From Planctomycetota bacterium (GTDB lineage Bacteria > Planctomycetota > UBA8742 > UBA2392), in assembly GCA_022071975.1 (NCBI GenBank), contig JAJVIO010000079.1, positions 1 to 42,935 on the forward strand: a stretch of 42,935 nucleotides of DNA, written 5' to 3'. A program made the position numbers and the translations under genes. Positions 14,008 to 22,560 of this stretch are shown here, in pieces (the stretch's first letter is position 1; every line of letters starts with the position of its first letter). The notes under the pieces are model-generated. The model was not told the DNA's origin. It did no database searches and worked only from the letters and a program-made list of their open reading frames with translations.

Positions 14008-17000
14008 TCAAAGCCCAGCCCGCAAGGGCTGGGGCTTGCGGGCACGACGCCTGCGGCGCGCCGCTGTCATCAACCCAGTCAAGCTCGCAAGCAAGATCAG
14101 CGGTACTAGTGCGGAGCGGCTACCCACCCCGACCGAACAGCCGGAGCCACTGGAGTCATCACCGCCGCCTCCGTTGCCTCCGCTGCCGCCTCCTCCGGTG
14201 CTGCCGGTGACCACTTCGATCCGCACCCACACGGTGGCCGTGTTCGAGGAGTCCGCCACTTCAATCCCAAACTCATAACTACCGACATGGGATGGACTGA
14301 GGGTTGCTGAGGTGACCCGCAACCAGTGGTTCACCTGGTCAACTGAGAACTGGAATGCTGCGCCAGTGGCGGGATTTCCAGCTGCGGGCGTTACAGTGCC
14401 CACACCGTGCTGCTCGGAAGTATTGGGATCTTGAATCAGTACCGGGTGCGACGCAAAGGCCTGGCCGACGATCGCGGTGACCACATACGGCGACACCTGC
14501 GTTCCAGCCCCGCCTGTCGCATCGGGGCCGGCCGAGAACGTCGGCGGAAGGTTGTTGATCTGGATGTACACTTCAAATGTCTCACTGTTGGCGTATTGAT
14601 CCTCGACAACGATGGACCACTTGTGCGCACCCGGCGGGTCGTTCGGCGCGGCCGTGCCGGTCACCGCGAACTGATATGGAGAGGTCTGGAATCCCGTCTG
14701 GTAGGCGACCGTCAGGTTGCCGTGCGGAGCCGCCGGCGGCGTCACCGAAGTGATCCGCACGTCGTCACCCTCCGGGTCAACGATCTCGAGCTCAGCTATA
14801 CCCGTGACCAGCGTGCCGGGATCCACGGCGAGCTCAAAATAAGTGATGGGCGAGGTGCTTGTCTTCACGAACTGGCTGCCCGCGGGAACATTGATGTCCG
14901 GGGCCTGGTTGGTGGGCTGGTAAACCGCGAGCCTGAGATACAGCGTCGCGGTGAGGCTCCCGTCGGTTACCACTACCGTGAAGTCGTGGTTGCCGATATC
15001 GGCGGCCGCCAGCGCCTGGGCAGGCGTGGCGTACATATCTCGCTGGCCGGACCCCGGAGTCATTGAGATTGACCACACGCCGGTCGGATTACCGGGATCC
15101 GGCGTGACACTGAGAATCGCCACAGTCTGCAGCAGGCAGGGATCTTCCACCTTTGCCATCCACCTGGACGGTTGAGTCCCGACCGGCGCGTTGCAGAAGT
15201 AGGGCTGGGCCTGGGTGCCCGCGCCGGATGCATCGGCGCCGTTTGTGTGCTGCGGATTCAGGTCGGTGATGGTAATCGAAACCATCACGGCCACGTTCGT
15301 GCCGGCGCCGTCCGTAAACGTCAGAGTCCATGTGTAGGTGCCGGGCGCGGATTGCGCGGTGTTGCCTGTCCATACCAGAACCGTGCCGCTGGGGACAGCT
15401 TGGGGGCTGGCAGGCGCGCTCATACTGGCCGGCGCGGACGGAGCGACGGAGACCGTCGCGAGGACGGGGACGCTGTCCGAGTCCGTGAGCTCCAGGTACA
15501 TGTTGGTCATGGAAGGCGCAGAAGGCGCAAGAGTCGCAGAAAAGGGCCCTCCGGGATTGCCGGTGAAGTTCGTGGCACTGCTGACTGGCAGGTGCACTAA
15601 AGGAAGATCGTTCACCGGAGTCACGGTCACGTTCAGTTGCACCGGCGCGCTGACGCCGCCGTCACCGTCCGACACTGTCACGGTAATGACGCGTTGCGTA
15701 CTGGTCGGATTGTCGCCCAGCACCCGGAACTCAATGGCCCGTAGCGCTGCCTGTGCCTCAGTGGCAGAAGCCGAAGCGTTGAATGTGAGCAGCAGGGCCG
15801 AGTTGCCGACGCCGCCGGAAAAACTGCCGATTGTGACTCCCCCGTAGGTAACAGTGGCGCCGGCTACGCCGATCTGTCCGGCAGCGGTACCCTGGTTGGG
15901 AATGGTCAGCCTGTCATCGGCCGTCGCGCCCTGCGTGATCTCCAGGCGGAGATACCCGCCGTCGAAGTCGGCAGAGTCAACATCCACAACTGTTGCAGCC
16001 GGGTCGAGATTCAGGGCCGCGGCATTCTCTACGTAGTTCAGGCCGCTCGCGCTTGAGGTTACGGTGGGCGCTTGATTGGCGGAGCCGGGATCCCATACCC
16101 ACAACTCGCTTCCATACTGCACGGTCGGGGCCAGAAACAAAAGCTTCCCGGCAAACAGGTTCGCAGCGCCGATCACCACCGACTCAGGCCCTGCTGCAAT
16201 CGGATCAACCAGCTGGGTACCGCTCGCGGTCCCATCTGTACGCCACAGCGCGCCACCTTCGGCGGACGTGTATCCGTTGAAGTAGACATAACCGCCCAGC
16301 TCGCCAACCGCCAGGTAAACGCCATTTGTCGGACCGTTAAACACGTCCACCAGCAGCGAGGTGCCGGCCGAAGTGCCGTTGCTGAACCACAATTCGCGAC
16401 CATGCGTCGGATCGATCGCCCGGAACACGAAGCCCGAGGCCACAAAGCCCAGCACGCTGCTCGAACTGCTGGTGGTGCCGGGATACGCGTCCACAAGCAT
16501 GAACGTGCCACTCGTGCTGCCGTCCGACAGCCAGAGCTCTCGGCCCGCCGCCGCTGTCATGTTGGAGAACACCAGCTGATTGCCAAACACACCGTAGTAA
16601 AATGGCGAACCCGACCCCGTTCCGGCCATTGCATCGGCAAGCAGGATGGTTCCTGCCGCGGTGCCGTCGGTCCGCCAGAGTTCCGTGCCCGTCGAGGCCT
16701 GGCTGGCGTTGAAGAACAGATAACCATTGGCCTCATCGTGCCAGGCAAGCGCTGTGGAGGCGGCCCCCGGATTGATGTCCTTCAGCAGTATTGTGCCGGC
16801 CGTGGTGCCGTCACTGAGCCACAATTCTTTGCCGTTCGCGCCGTCGTTCGCGGTGAACAGCAGTTGGCCGTTGTACACCCGCAAGTCCGCGGGCTGCCCG
16901 GATCCTCCGCCGCCCTGGGTGTCTTTCACCAACACCGTACCGGCCGCGGTGCCATCTGACTTCCAAAGCTCCTCGCCGACACTTCCCTCGTTGCAGCTGA

Positions 17001-18882
17001 AGAAGCACAGGCTGCCCCACTCCGTCATGTTCCTGGGTTGGCTGCCGATCCCGCCGGTCTGAATGTCCTTCACGAGCTGTGTACCCGCCGTGGTTCCGTC
17101 GGTGATCCACAACTCCGGACCGTGCGTGCCGTCATCCGCCTGGAAGAACACCCTGGTGCCGACCTTCGTCAAGTTGAGCGGATTGGAGCCGGAGGCACCG
17201 GGACGGACATCCAGCAGCATAAAAGTGCCGGCGGTAGTCCCGTCTGTAACCCAGATCTCGCGCCCATTGGAGCCGTCTTCCGCGGCAAAGACAGCCAGCG
17301 TGCCGATCACCACGATCGGGCTGCTGATGTTGCCCGTTGCACCGGGCATGATGTCCTGCAGAAGCTGGGTGCCGGCGCTGGTGCCGTCCGTTACCCAGGG
17401 CTCCTTGCCGTGTGTGCCGTCGTCGGCCCAGAACACGGCCGTGGTTCCCAGGGACTTCATGCCGGAAACACTGCCATCTGCGGCATCCTGCCAGATGTTC
17501 TTGACGATGTAGGTACCCGCGCCCGTCCCATCCGACCGCCACAATGCGTAGTTGGCGCCTGAGGTGCCCGTAAACACCGACATGTACAGCAAGCCGTTCG
17601 CCACAATCATCGGGCGCGGAGACGCGGTGTTGGGGACAACGCTCGACACCATGGTTGTCCCGGTGCTTGTTCCGTCCGATTTCCAGAGGCCGGTAAACGC
17701 ACCGCCAGAAGTGAAGAAGAAGCACTCATTATTCCGCCGGACCAGGTAGGAAGGGCTGCTTCCTGTGCTCGGCGAGGGATTGATGTCCTTCACCAGGGAC
17801 GTGCCACCCGAAGTGCCATCGGTGCGCCAAAGCTCGTCATACGCAGCCGAGCCGTCGTCCGCCTGCAACAGCACGTACGTCCCCATGGATACGAGATACT
17901 TCGGATTCGAAGAGTTGAATCCAGCCTTCAGGTCCACGATCAGCTGTGTGCCGGCCGTGCTGCCGTCGGTGATCCAGAGTTCCCTACCTTCATTGGCGGT
18001 GATTGCCGTGAAGACCACATCGCCGCTGCTAAGCTCAACGAACTCCCCGGCCAGGGAATTGGCCGTACCGGGATTAACGTCCTTCAACATTGTCGCCGTG
18101 CCGGTGCCAGCATCCGCCACCCAGGGTTCGTCCCCGTTGGCCGTGTTGTACGCCTTGAAATACAGCTTGGTGCCAATGACGGCGAGGTTGGACGGCGTAC
18201 TGGATCCTGCCCCTGAGTTGATGTCCGCAACCAGGGTTGTGCCGGATGTGGTACCATCGGAGATCCATAGTTCTCTGCCGGTAGTGCTGTTCTGGGCCGT
18301 GAAAAACAGCCGGTTTCCCACCACTGTCAAGTCAGTCGGGTCACTTGAGCCTGCCCCGGTCTCGATGTCCTTCAACAGTGAGGTACCACCGGCAGTTCCG
18401 TCGGATACCCATAGCTCCCAACCGGTGCCGCCGTCGTTACCCCGGAAGTAAATCTTCCCCCCCATCACAGCCAGCGGGGTGGCGGCACCTGCCGCAGTGC
18501 CAGTGTTGATATCAGCCACCATCTGGGTGCCTGCCGGCGTGCCGTCACTGATCCACAACTCTGGTCCATGCGGGTCGTCGCCCGCGACAAAGGCAATGCC
18601 GCTGCCGAACGGAACCAGCCCGTTGGCCGAATTGCCGATGTTTGTGCTTGGGTTGCAGAGCATGATGGTTCCCGCGGCAGTCCCGTCGCTTTTCCAGGGC
18701 CAGGCCGGGGCCAAAGAGCCGAAGCGCGCTCTGAAAAAAACGTTGCTGCCGTTGGAGACAATCTGATCAACCCAGTCGCTCTCATCGGTTGCACCGGGAT
18801 TGATGTCTTTGAGCAGGTAAGCCTGGCTGAAAGCGCTTTGCGCCAGAACACCGAAACAGAGCACCACCAGCAAACGAACCAT
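14008..18882 (-). CDS. Giant ELWxxDGT-repeat surface protein with C-terminal sorting tail
   Basis: A 1624-residue protein from ATG 18882 (Shine-Dalgarno GGGGGAGG; a start at 18912 lacks one). Signal peptide MVRLLVVLCFGVLAQSAFS. Roughly residues 20-900 hold about 18 repeats of about 48 residues, each with ELW-x-S/T-DGT-x-x-GT and a strand TKVGTRVFFQADDG-like, expected to fold as a beta-propeller or solenoid. A cadherin/VCBS-like region follows (NQAPTVTSS, VNDLP), then three Ig/cadherin-like domains. The tail is Gly/Asp-rich, then SGCSVG, a hydrophobic helix and RRRRR, a MYXO-CTERM-like sorting signal. It is probably a surface adhesin or structural protein; ligand unknown. Confidence 0.85.
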   Translation of the reverse strand: MVRLLVVLCFGVLAQSAFSQAYLLKDINPGATDESDWVDQIVSNGSNVFFRARFGSLAPAWPWKSDGTAAGTIMLCNPSTNIGNSANGLVPFGSGIAFVAGDDPHGPELWISDGTPAGTQMVADINTGTAAGAATPLAVMGGKIYFRGNDGGTGWELWVSDGTAGGTSLLKDIETGAGSSDPTDLTVVGNRLFFTAQNSTTGRELWISDGTTSGTTLVADINSGAGSSTPSNLAVIGTKLYFKAYNTANGDEPWVADAGTGTATMLKDVNPGTANSLAGEFVELSSGDVVFTAITANEGRELWITDGSTAGTQLIVDLKAGFNSSNPKYLVSMGTYVLLQADDGSAAYDELWRTDGTSGGTSLVKDINPSPSTGSSPSYLVRRNNECFFFTSGGAFTGLWKSDGTSTGTTMVSSVVPNTASPRPMIVANGLLYMSVFTGTSGANYALWRSDGTGAGTYIVKNIWQDAADGSVSGMKSLGTTAVFWADDGTHGKEPWVTDGTSAGTQLLQDIMPGATGNISSPIVVIGTLAVFAAEDGSNGREIWVTDGTTAGTFMLLDVRPGASGSNPLNLTKVGTRVFFQADDGTHGPELWITDGTTAGTQLVKDIQTGGIGSQPRNMTEWGSLCFFSCNEGSVGEELWKSDGTAAGTVLVKDTQGGGGSGQPADLRVYNGQLLFTANDGANGKELWLSDGTTAGTILLKDINPGAASTALAWHDEANGYLFFNASQASTGTELWRTDGTAAGTILLADAMAGTGSGSPFYYGVFGNQLVFSNMTAAAGRELWLSDGSTSGTFMLVDAYPGTTSSSSSVLGFVASGFVFRAIDPTHGRELWFSNGTSAGTSLLVDVFNGPTNGVYLAVGELGGYVYFNGYTSAEGGALWRTDGTASGTQLVDPIAAGPESVVIGAANLFAGKLLFLAPTVQYGSELWVWDPGSANQAPTVTSSASGLNYVENAAALNLDPAATVVDVDSADFDGGYLRLEITQGATADDRLTIPNQGTAAGQIGVAGATVTYGGVTIGSFSGGVGNSALLLTFNASASATEAQAALRAIEFRVLGDNPTSTQRVITVTVSDGDGGVSAPVQLNVTVTPVNDLPLVHLPVSSATNFTGNPGGPFSATLAPSAPSMTNMYLELTDSDSVPVLATVSVAPSAPASMSAPASPQAVPSGTVLVWTGNTAQSAPGTYTWTLTFTDGAGTNVAVMVSITITDLNPQHTNGADASGAGTQAQPYFCNAPVGTQPSRWMAKVEDPCLLQTVAILSVTPDPGNPTGVWSISMTPGSGQRDMYATPAQALAAADIGNHDFTVVVTDGSLTATLYLRLAVYQPTNQAPDINVPAGSQFVKTSTSPITYFELAVDPGTLVTGIAELEIVDPEGDDVRITSVTPPAAPHGNLTVAYQTGFQTSPYQFAVTGTAAPNDPPGAHKWSIVVEDQYANSETFEVYIQINNLPPTFSAGPDATGGAGTQVSPYVVTAIVGQAFASHPVLIQDPNTSEQHGVGTVTPAAGNPATGAAFQFSVDQVNHWLRVTSATLSPSHVGSYEFGIEVADSSNTATVWVRIEVVTGSTGGGGSGGNGGGGDDSSGSGCSVGVGSRSALVPLILLASLTGLMTAARRRRRARKPQPLRAGL
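14011..14037. terminator. Hairpin inside the last codons of the ELWxxDGT gene, serving the convergent DUF1549 gene
   Basis: AAGCCCAGCCC and GGGCTGGGGCTT around GCAA form an 11-12 bp stem with one bulged G. It starts 4 bp after the DUF1549 stop and lies wholly within the final codons of the convergent gene. Confidence 0.55.
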
Positions 18883-18960
18883 GCCGCCTCCCCCATCGCA
18901 TTCTTGCGCCATCGCGGTGAGTTTACATCACGGAACGCGGGGCTGGCGACACCCAAGCGT

Positions 18961-19965
18961 TCAATACCAGTCCGCGAGTTTCTGGATGCGGTCTTTGTAC
19001 TCGACGCGCTGGCGCCACTCTTGGGGCCAGGCTTCTGCTCCGTGGTGGGCGCCGGCCAATGAGCCCGCTATGCAGGCGATGCTGTCGGAATCGCCGCCTG
19101 TGGCCGCCGCGCGGCGGATCGCCATCACCGGCTCGTCCACGAACAGCAGGAAGCAATGCAGCGCCGTGGCCAGCGCCTCCTCGGCCGTCCAGCCGTGGCC
19201 GGTTTTCAGGCCGGGGTCGCTGTCGCGGTCGGGCTTCTCCAGCGCCTTCTGCAGCTTCTCCATGCTGTGGCGCACTTCGTTCCAGCCGCGGTTGATGTAG
19301 GCCGCGCCGCTGCTGGCGCCGGCCTTCTCGTACAGGTCGCCCAGCGTTTCTTCGTGGTAGACGCCGACCTGCGCCTCGGCGTGAGAAAGCAGCCGCTGCG
19401 GCAGCTCAGCGGGATCAAGCCCCGCCACCAGCAGGTGTATCGCGTGGGCCGTGAGCTCAGAGGCCGCCAGCGCCGTGGGGTGCGCGTGGGTGATGGCTGC
19501 CTGCAGCTGCGCCAGTTGCGCGCGCTTTTTCACGCTAAAGCCGTGCTTGTCGGTCAGCAACCCCACCGGCTGCACACGCATGTTGGCGCCGCAGCCCTTG
19601 CTGCTGGGCTCAGTCGCATCGCGCCATGGCTTGCCCGACTTCAGCCGATCCAGCGACTGCATGCAGGTGATGCCGGGCGCGCGGTTGTTGTCGGGGCTGG
19701 CGTACCAGAGCAGAAACTCGCGCCCCAGCGCGTCGGCCCACTCGCGCGGGCCGGCCAGCCGGAAATTGGCAAGGCTCATCAGGGCCTCGCCCACGGCCAG
19801 CGCCATCTGCGTGTCGTCCGTGACGCGCTCGGAGGGCTCAGAGGGACCCATGGGCCCGTACTTCTCGACAATGGCCGCGTACTTCATGAACTCCGTGGGC
19901 GCGCCCAGGGCGTCCCCCAGCGCCAGTCCATAAAGGCAACCCTCAACTCGCGCACGGTAGTCCAT
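18961..19965 (-). CDS. ADP-ribosylglycohydrolase (DraG-like)
   Basis: A 334-residue protein from ATG 19965. The DraG/ARH fold is shown by GCLYGLALGDALGAPTEF at the N-terminus, the metal ligands T49-D50-D51 in VTDDTQMALA, and the C-terminal GGDSDSIACIAGSLAGA with D292 and D294. Such enzymes bind two Mg2+ and remove ADP-ribose from arginine or other acceptors, reversing ADP-ribosylation in the cytosol. No ADP-ribosyltransferase is seen nearby, so the substrate is unknown. A longer frame reaching 21360 runs antisense through the peptidase gene and is not real. The TATCAT hexamer 6 nt before the ATG fixes the start. Confidence 0.92.
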   Translation of the reverse strand: MDYRARVEGCLYGLALGDALGAPTEFMKYAAIVEKYGPMGPSEPSERVTDDTQMALAVGEALMSLANFRLAGPREWADALGREFLLWYASPDNNRAPGITCMQSLDRLKSGKPWRDATEPSSKGCGANMRVQPVGLLTDKHGFSVKKRAQLAQLQAAITHAHPTALAASELTAHAIHLLVAGLDPAELPQRLLSHAEAQVGVYHEETLGDLYEKAGASSGAAYINRGWNEVRHSMEKLQKALEKPDRDSDPGLKTGHGWTAEEALATALHCFLLFVDEPVMAIRRAAATGGDSDSIACIAGSLAGAHHGAEAWPQEWRQRVEYKDRIQKLADWY

Positions 19966-19971
19966 GCCGCG

Positions 19972-19977
19972 ATGATA
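19972..19977 (-). promoter_or_regulatory. -10 hexamer TATCAT, predicted leaderless start of the ADP-ribosylglycohydrolase
   Basis: TATCAT on the minus strand, 6 nt, then ATG 19965. No Shine-Dalgarno and no clear -35. Confidence 0.5.
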
Positions 19978-20112
19978 GCGCCGCTGCGGCCGGAACGCAG
20001 GGTTGAGCCACGCATCACACGGATAAACACGGATGGGCCACTGCGGTGCTTCTTTGTGTCCAGCGGTGGGAAACCGGGGCGTGCTTGCTAACTTGCGGCT
20101 TGGGAGAACACC

Positions 20113-21801
20113 ATGAACGTACCTGCATTCGAACAGATGACCGCCGAGCAGCCCGCTCTGGAAACCGTCAGCGCCAAGGTCGGCGAACTGAAAACCGCCC
20201 TGGAAACCGCCAAGGATGCCGATTCCGAGCTGATTGCCCTGCGCCGCTGGGAAGAGCTGCGCCGCGGCATCCGCACCTGGAGCTCCCTGGTCGGCCTGCA
20301 CTTCAACCAGGACACCCGCAACGAGGCCTACCGTCAGCAACGCGACTACCGCGACCGCATCTCGCCCAAACTCACCCAGCTCGACAATGAACTGAAAGCC
20401 CGCCTGCTCAAAAGCCCCCACCGCGCGGCCTTCGAGCAGCGCTTCGGCCCGCAGGCCTTCGCATTGTGGGACTGCGACGAGAAGGCCCACAGCCCGGCCA
20501 TTGAGGCCGAACAGATCGCCATCAGCAAACTGGGCTCCGAGTACACCGAGCTGCTGGCCTCGGCCGAGTTCGAGTTCAAGGGCGAAAAGCTCAACATGCC
20601 CGGCCTTGGCAAGTACCAGCTGGATGACGACCGCGCCACGCGCCACGACGCCTGGAAGACGCGCTGGCAGTGGTTCGCGCGGAACCGCGAGCAGCTTGAC
20701 CGCCAGTTCAGCGAGCTCACCCGCCTGCGCCACGCCAGCGCGAAGAAGCTGGGCCTCAAGGACTTCATCGAGCTCGGCTACCTGCGCATGCACCGCGTTG
20801 ATTACGACCGCCACGATGTGGAAGCCCTGCGCAAGCAGGTGCGCGAGGAAGTAGTGCCCCTGTGCGCCGAGCTGGTGAAGCAGCAGGCGCGTGAGCTCGG
20901 CATCGACAAGGTGATGGCCTGGGACGAAGGCGTCCACGACGCCAAGGGCAGCCCGCGCCCCCACGGCGACCACGACTGGATGGTGCTGCGCGCCCAGGAA
21001 ATGTTTGACGAGATCGGCCACGGCCTCGGCGAGTTTTTCAAGCTCATGCGCGACAAAGGGCTGCTTGACCTGAAGGCCCGCGACGGCAAGGCCGGCGGCG
21101 GCTTCTGCACCACCTTCCCGGCCTGGGGCGTGCCCTTCGTGTTCGCCAACTTTAACGGCACCGACGGCGACGTGAAGGTGTTCACCCACGAGATGGGCCA
21201 CGCCTTCCAGAACTACTCGAGCCGCAACCAGAAGCTGATCGACTACCAGTGGCCCACTTACGAGAGCGCCGAGATTCACTCCATGAGCCTGGAGTTCATC
21301 ACCTGGCCCTGGATGGAAAAGTTCTTCGAAGAAGACGCCGACCGCTTCCGCCGCAGCCACCTGCTGGATTCACTCAAATTCATCCCCTACGGCACGGCCG
21401 TCGACCACTTCCAGCACCTGGTGTACGAACGGCCGGAAGCCAGCCCCGCCGAGCGATTCGAGATGTGGCGCGAGATGGAGCGCACGTACCTGCCCTGGCG
21501 CGACTACGGCGACCTGCCGCACGTGAGCGAAGGCGGTTGGTGGCAGACGCAGCGGCACATCTACCTGAGCCCGTTCTATTACATCGATTATGTGCTCGCG
21601 CAGATCTGCGCCCTGCAATTCTGGGTAAGAGCCGACGAAGACCGCGAGGCCGCCATGAAAGACTACGTGGCCCTCTGCAAGCGAGGCGGCGAAGCCCCCT
21701 TCCAGGAACTCGCCAAGGGAGCCGGTTTGTCAAGCCCCTTCGAGCCGGGGTGCCTGGAACAGGTGCTAACCAAGGCTCGCAACTGGCTCGGCGCGCACTA
21801 G
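20113..21801 (+). CDS. M3-family zinc oligoendopeptidase
   Basis: A 562-residue peptidase resembling PepF/M3B oligoendopeptidases in size and order. The N-terminal helical half contains the substrate-capping region; the catalytic domain has GGGFCTTFPAWGVPFVFANF, the zinc motif H359-E-M-G-H363 in VFTHEMGHAFQ, and the third ligand E387 in ESAEIHSMSLE. The active site is intact. There is no signal peptide, so it acts in the cytosol, trimming peptides. A Shine-Dalgarno GGGAGA precedes ATG 20113. The gene ends in a palindromic region whose first hairpin starts right after its stop codon. Confidence 0.93.
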   Translation: MNVPAFEQMTAEQPALETVSAKVGELKTALETAKDADSELIALRRWEELRRGIRTWSSLVGLHFNQDTRNEAYRQQRDYRDRISPKLTQLDNELKARLLKSPHRAAFEQRFGPQAFALWDCDEKAHSPAIEAEQIAISKLGSEYTELLASAEFEFKGEKLNMPGLGKYQLDDDRATRHDAWKTRWQWFARNREQLDRQFSELTRLRHASAKKLGLKDFIELGYLRMHRVDYDRHDVEALRKQVREEVVPLCAELVKQQARELGIDKVMAWDEGVHDAKGSPRPHGDHDWMVLRAQEMFDEIGHGLGEFFKLMRDKGLLDLKARDGKAGGGFCTTFPAWGVPFVFANFNGTDGDVKVFTHEMGHAFQNYSSRNQKLIDYQWPTYESAEIHSMSLEFITWPWMEKFFEEDADRFRRSHLLDSLKFIPYGTAVDHFQHLVYERPEASPAERFEMWREMERTYLPWRDYGDLPHVSEGGWWQTQRHIYLSPFYYIDYVLAQICALQFWVRADEDREAAMKDYVALCKRGGEAPFQELAKGAGLSSPFEPGCLEQVLTKARNWLGAH

Positions 21802-22198
21802 AGCCCCGGCCGAAAGGCCGGGGACGCTCGCCGATTTTGGCGAGCGAGTGGTGCTGACGCAGGTCACGGGCGGACAAGTATGTCCGCCCCACTGGCCTGC
21901 GGAGCAGGCCCACAATGTTAGCCCCCACCGTAAGGTGGGGGTGTATCGACCCAACGATCAAGTGAGTCGCGGAGCGCCGGCACAACCCCGACCTCGCAAG
22001 ATTGTGTCGGCGCTCCGCGACTCGGGTATCCTTTCCATCGCAAACCCCCACCTTACGGTGGGGGCTAACCTTTCAACGGCGCTCCGCGCCTTGGCGCAGG
22101 CTTCGGCGGACGGGCCGCGTTCACTTTGGCGAGCGCATGGTGCGGGCGTTCACATGGACTCCGTCCATGTGTCCCCGGCGTTTCCGCCGGGGCTCTAG
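21798..22198. repeat. 400-bp nest of palindromes between convergent genes
   Basis: The ends are inverted copies, CTAGAGCCCCGGC at 21798 and its complement at 22186-22198, and include the stop codons of both flanking genes. Inside are hairpins at 21804-21823, 21825-21846, 21868-21889 (9-bp stem), 21894-21910 and 21922-21941. A 25-nt segment (21917-21941) recurs perfectly inverted at 22045-22069, and a 22-bp arm (21964-21985) pairs with 22002-22023 with one G-U. These last two pairs share a centre near 21993. The outer hairpins differ by compensating changes (GGCC-GAAA-GGCC versus GGCG-TTTC-CGCC). No coding frame is credible; this accounts for the gene-free stretch 21802-22194. Confidence 0.85.
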
Positions 22199-22359
22199 CG
22201 CTTCTTGTTGGCCTTCTCGGCCAGCTCCGTGACTGGCTCTTCGAAGGCCTTCCTTAGCTCGGCGCGGGTTTGTTCGTTGTATTGCTTGGGGAACTCCACT
22301 TTCTTGCCGGTCAGCTCCTGCAGGTGGGTGTGGGCCTTCTCGGCCACCCGGGCGGCCAT
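22195..22359 (-). pseudogene. Short C-terminal gene remnant, possibly HEAT-repeat related
   Basis: A 54-codon frame from ATG 22359 to TAG 22195, reading HLQELTGKKVEFPKQY and AELRKAFEEP. It is charged and helical, and vaguely recalls the ends of HEAT-repeat proteins. The frame extends upstream to 22515, but that part translates hairpin-rich repeat DNA (CGACGGC/GCCGTCG at about 22380 and the terminator of the next gene), so the original 5' part seems to have been lost. No promoter or ribosome site is seen. A genuine small protein cannot be excluded. Confidence 0.35.
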
Positions 22360-22507
22360 CTTGGCGTAGTGTTCGAGGCGCGACGGCCTCTGGCCGTCGC
22401 CGCCGGCCGGAGGCCAGCGGGACTCATTCGCGGGACGCGAATGCCACTGACCGCCGCAACGCCTCTGAAAGCTCGCCGGAGCTCCGCTGTTTCCACAGAA
22501 ACCAGAA

Positions 22508-22535
22508 GCGGACACGGCGTGGGGTCCGTGTCCGC
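22508..22535 (-). terminator. Hairpin after the second surface protein gene
   Basis: GCGGACACGG and CCGTGTCCGC form a perfect 10-bp stem with an 8-nt loop, 26 bp downstream of the stop of the minus-strand gene at 22561. Only a weak T-rich tail follows. Confidence 0.65.
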
Positions 22536-22560
22536 CTCTGTTGACAGTCCCGGGTGCGGA

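Noticed and set aside
19966-21360. N-terminal extension of the ADP-ribosylglycohydrolase frame
   Set aside because: It runs antisense through the M3 peptidase, is compositionally a shadow, and the DraG fold begins at ATG 19965.
21802-22194. tRNA or rRNA in the palindromic gap
   Set aside because: The hairpins do not form a cloverleaf and no T-loop or CCA end is visible.
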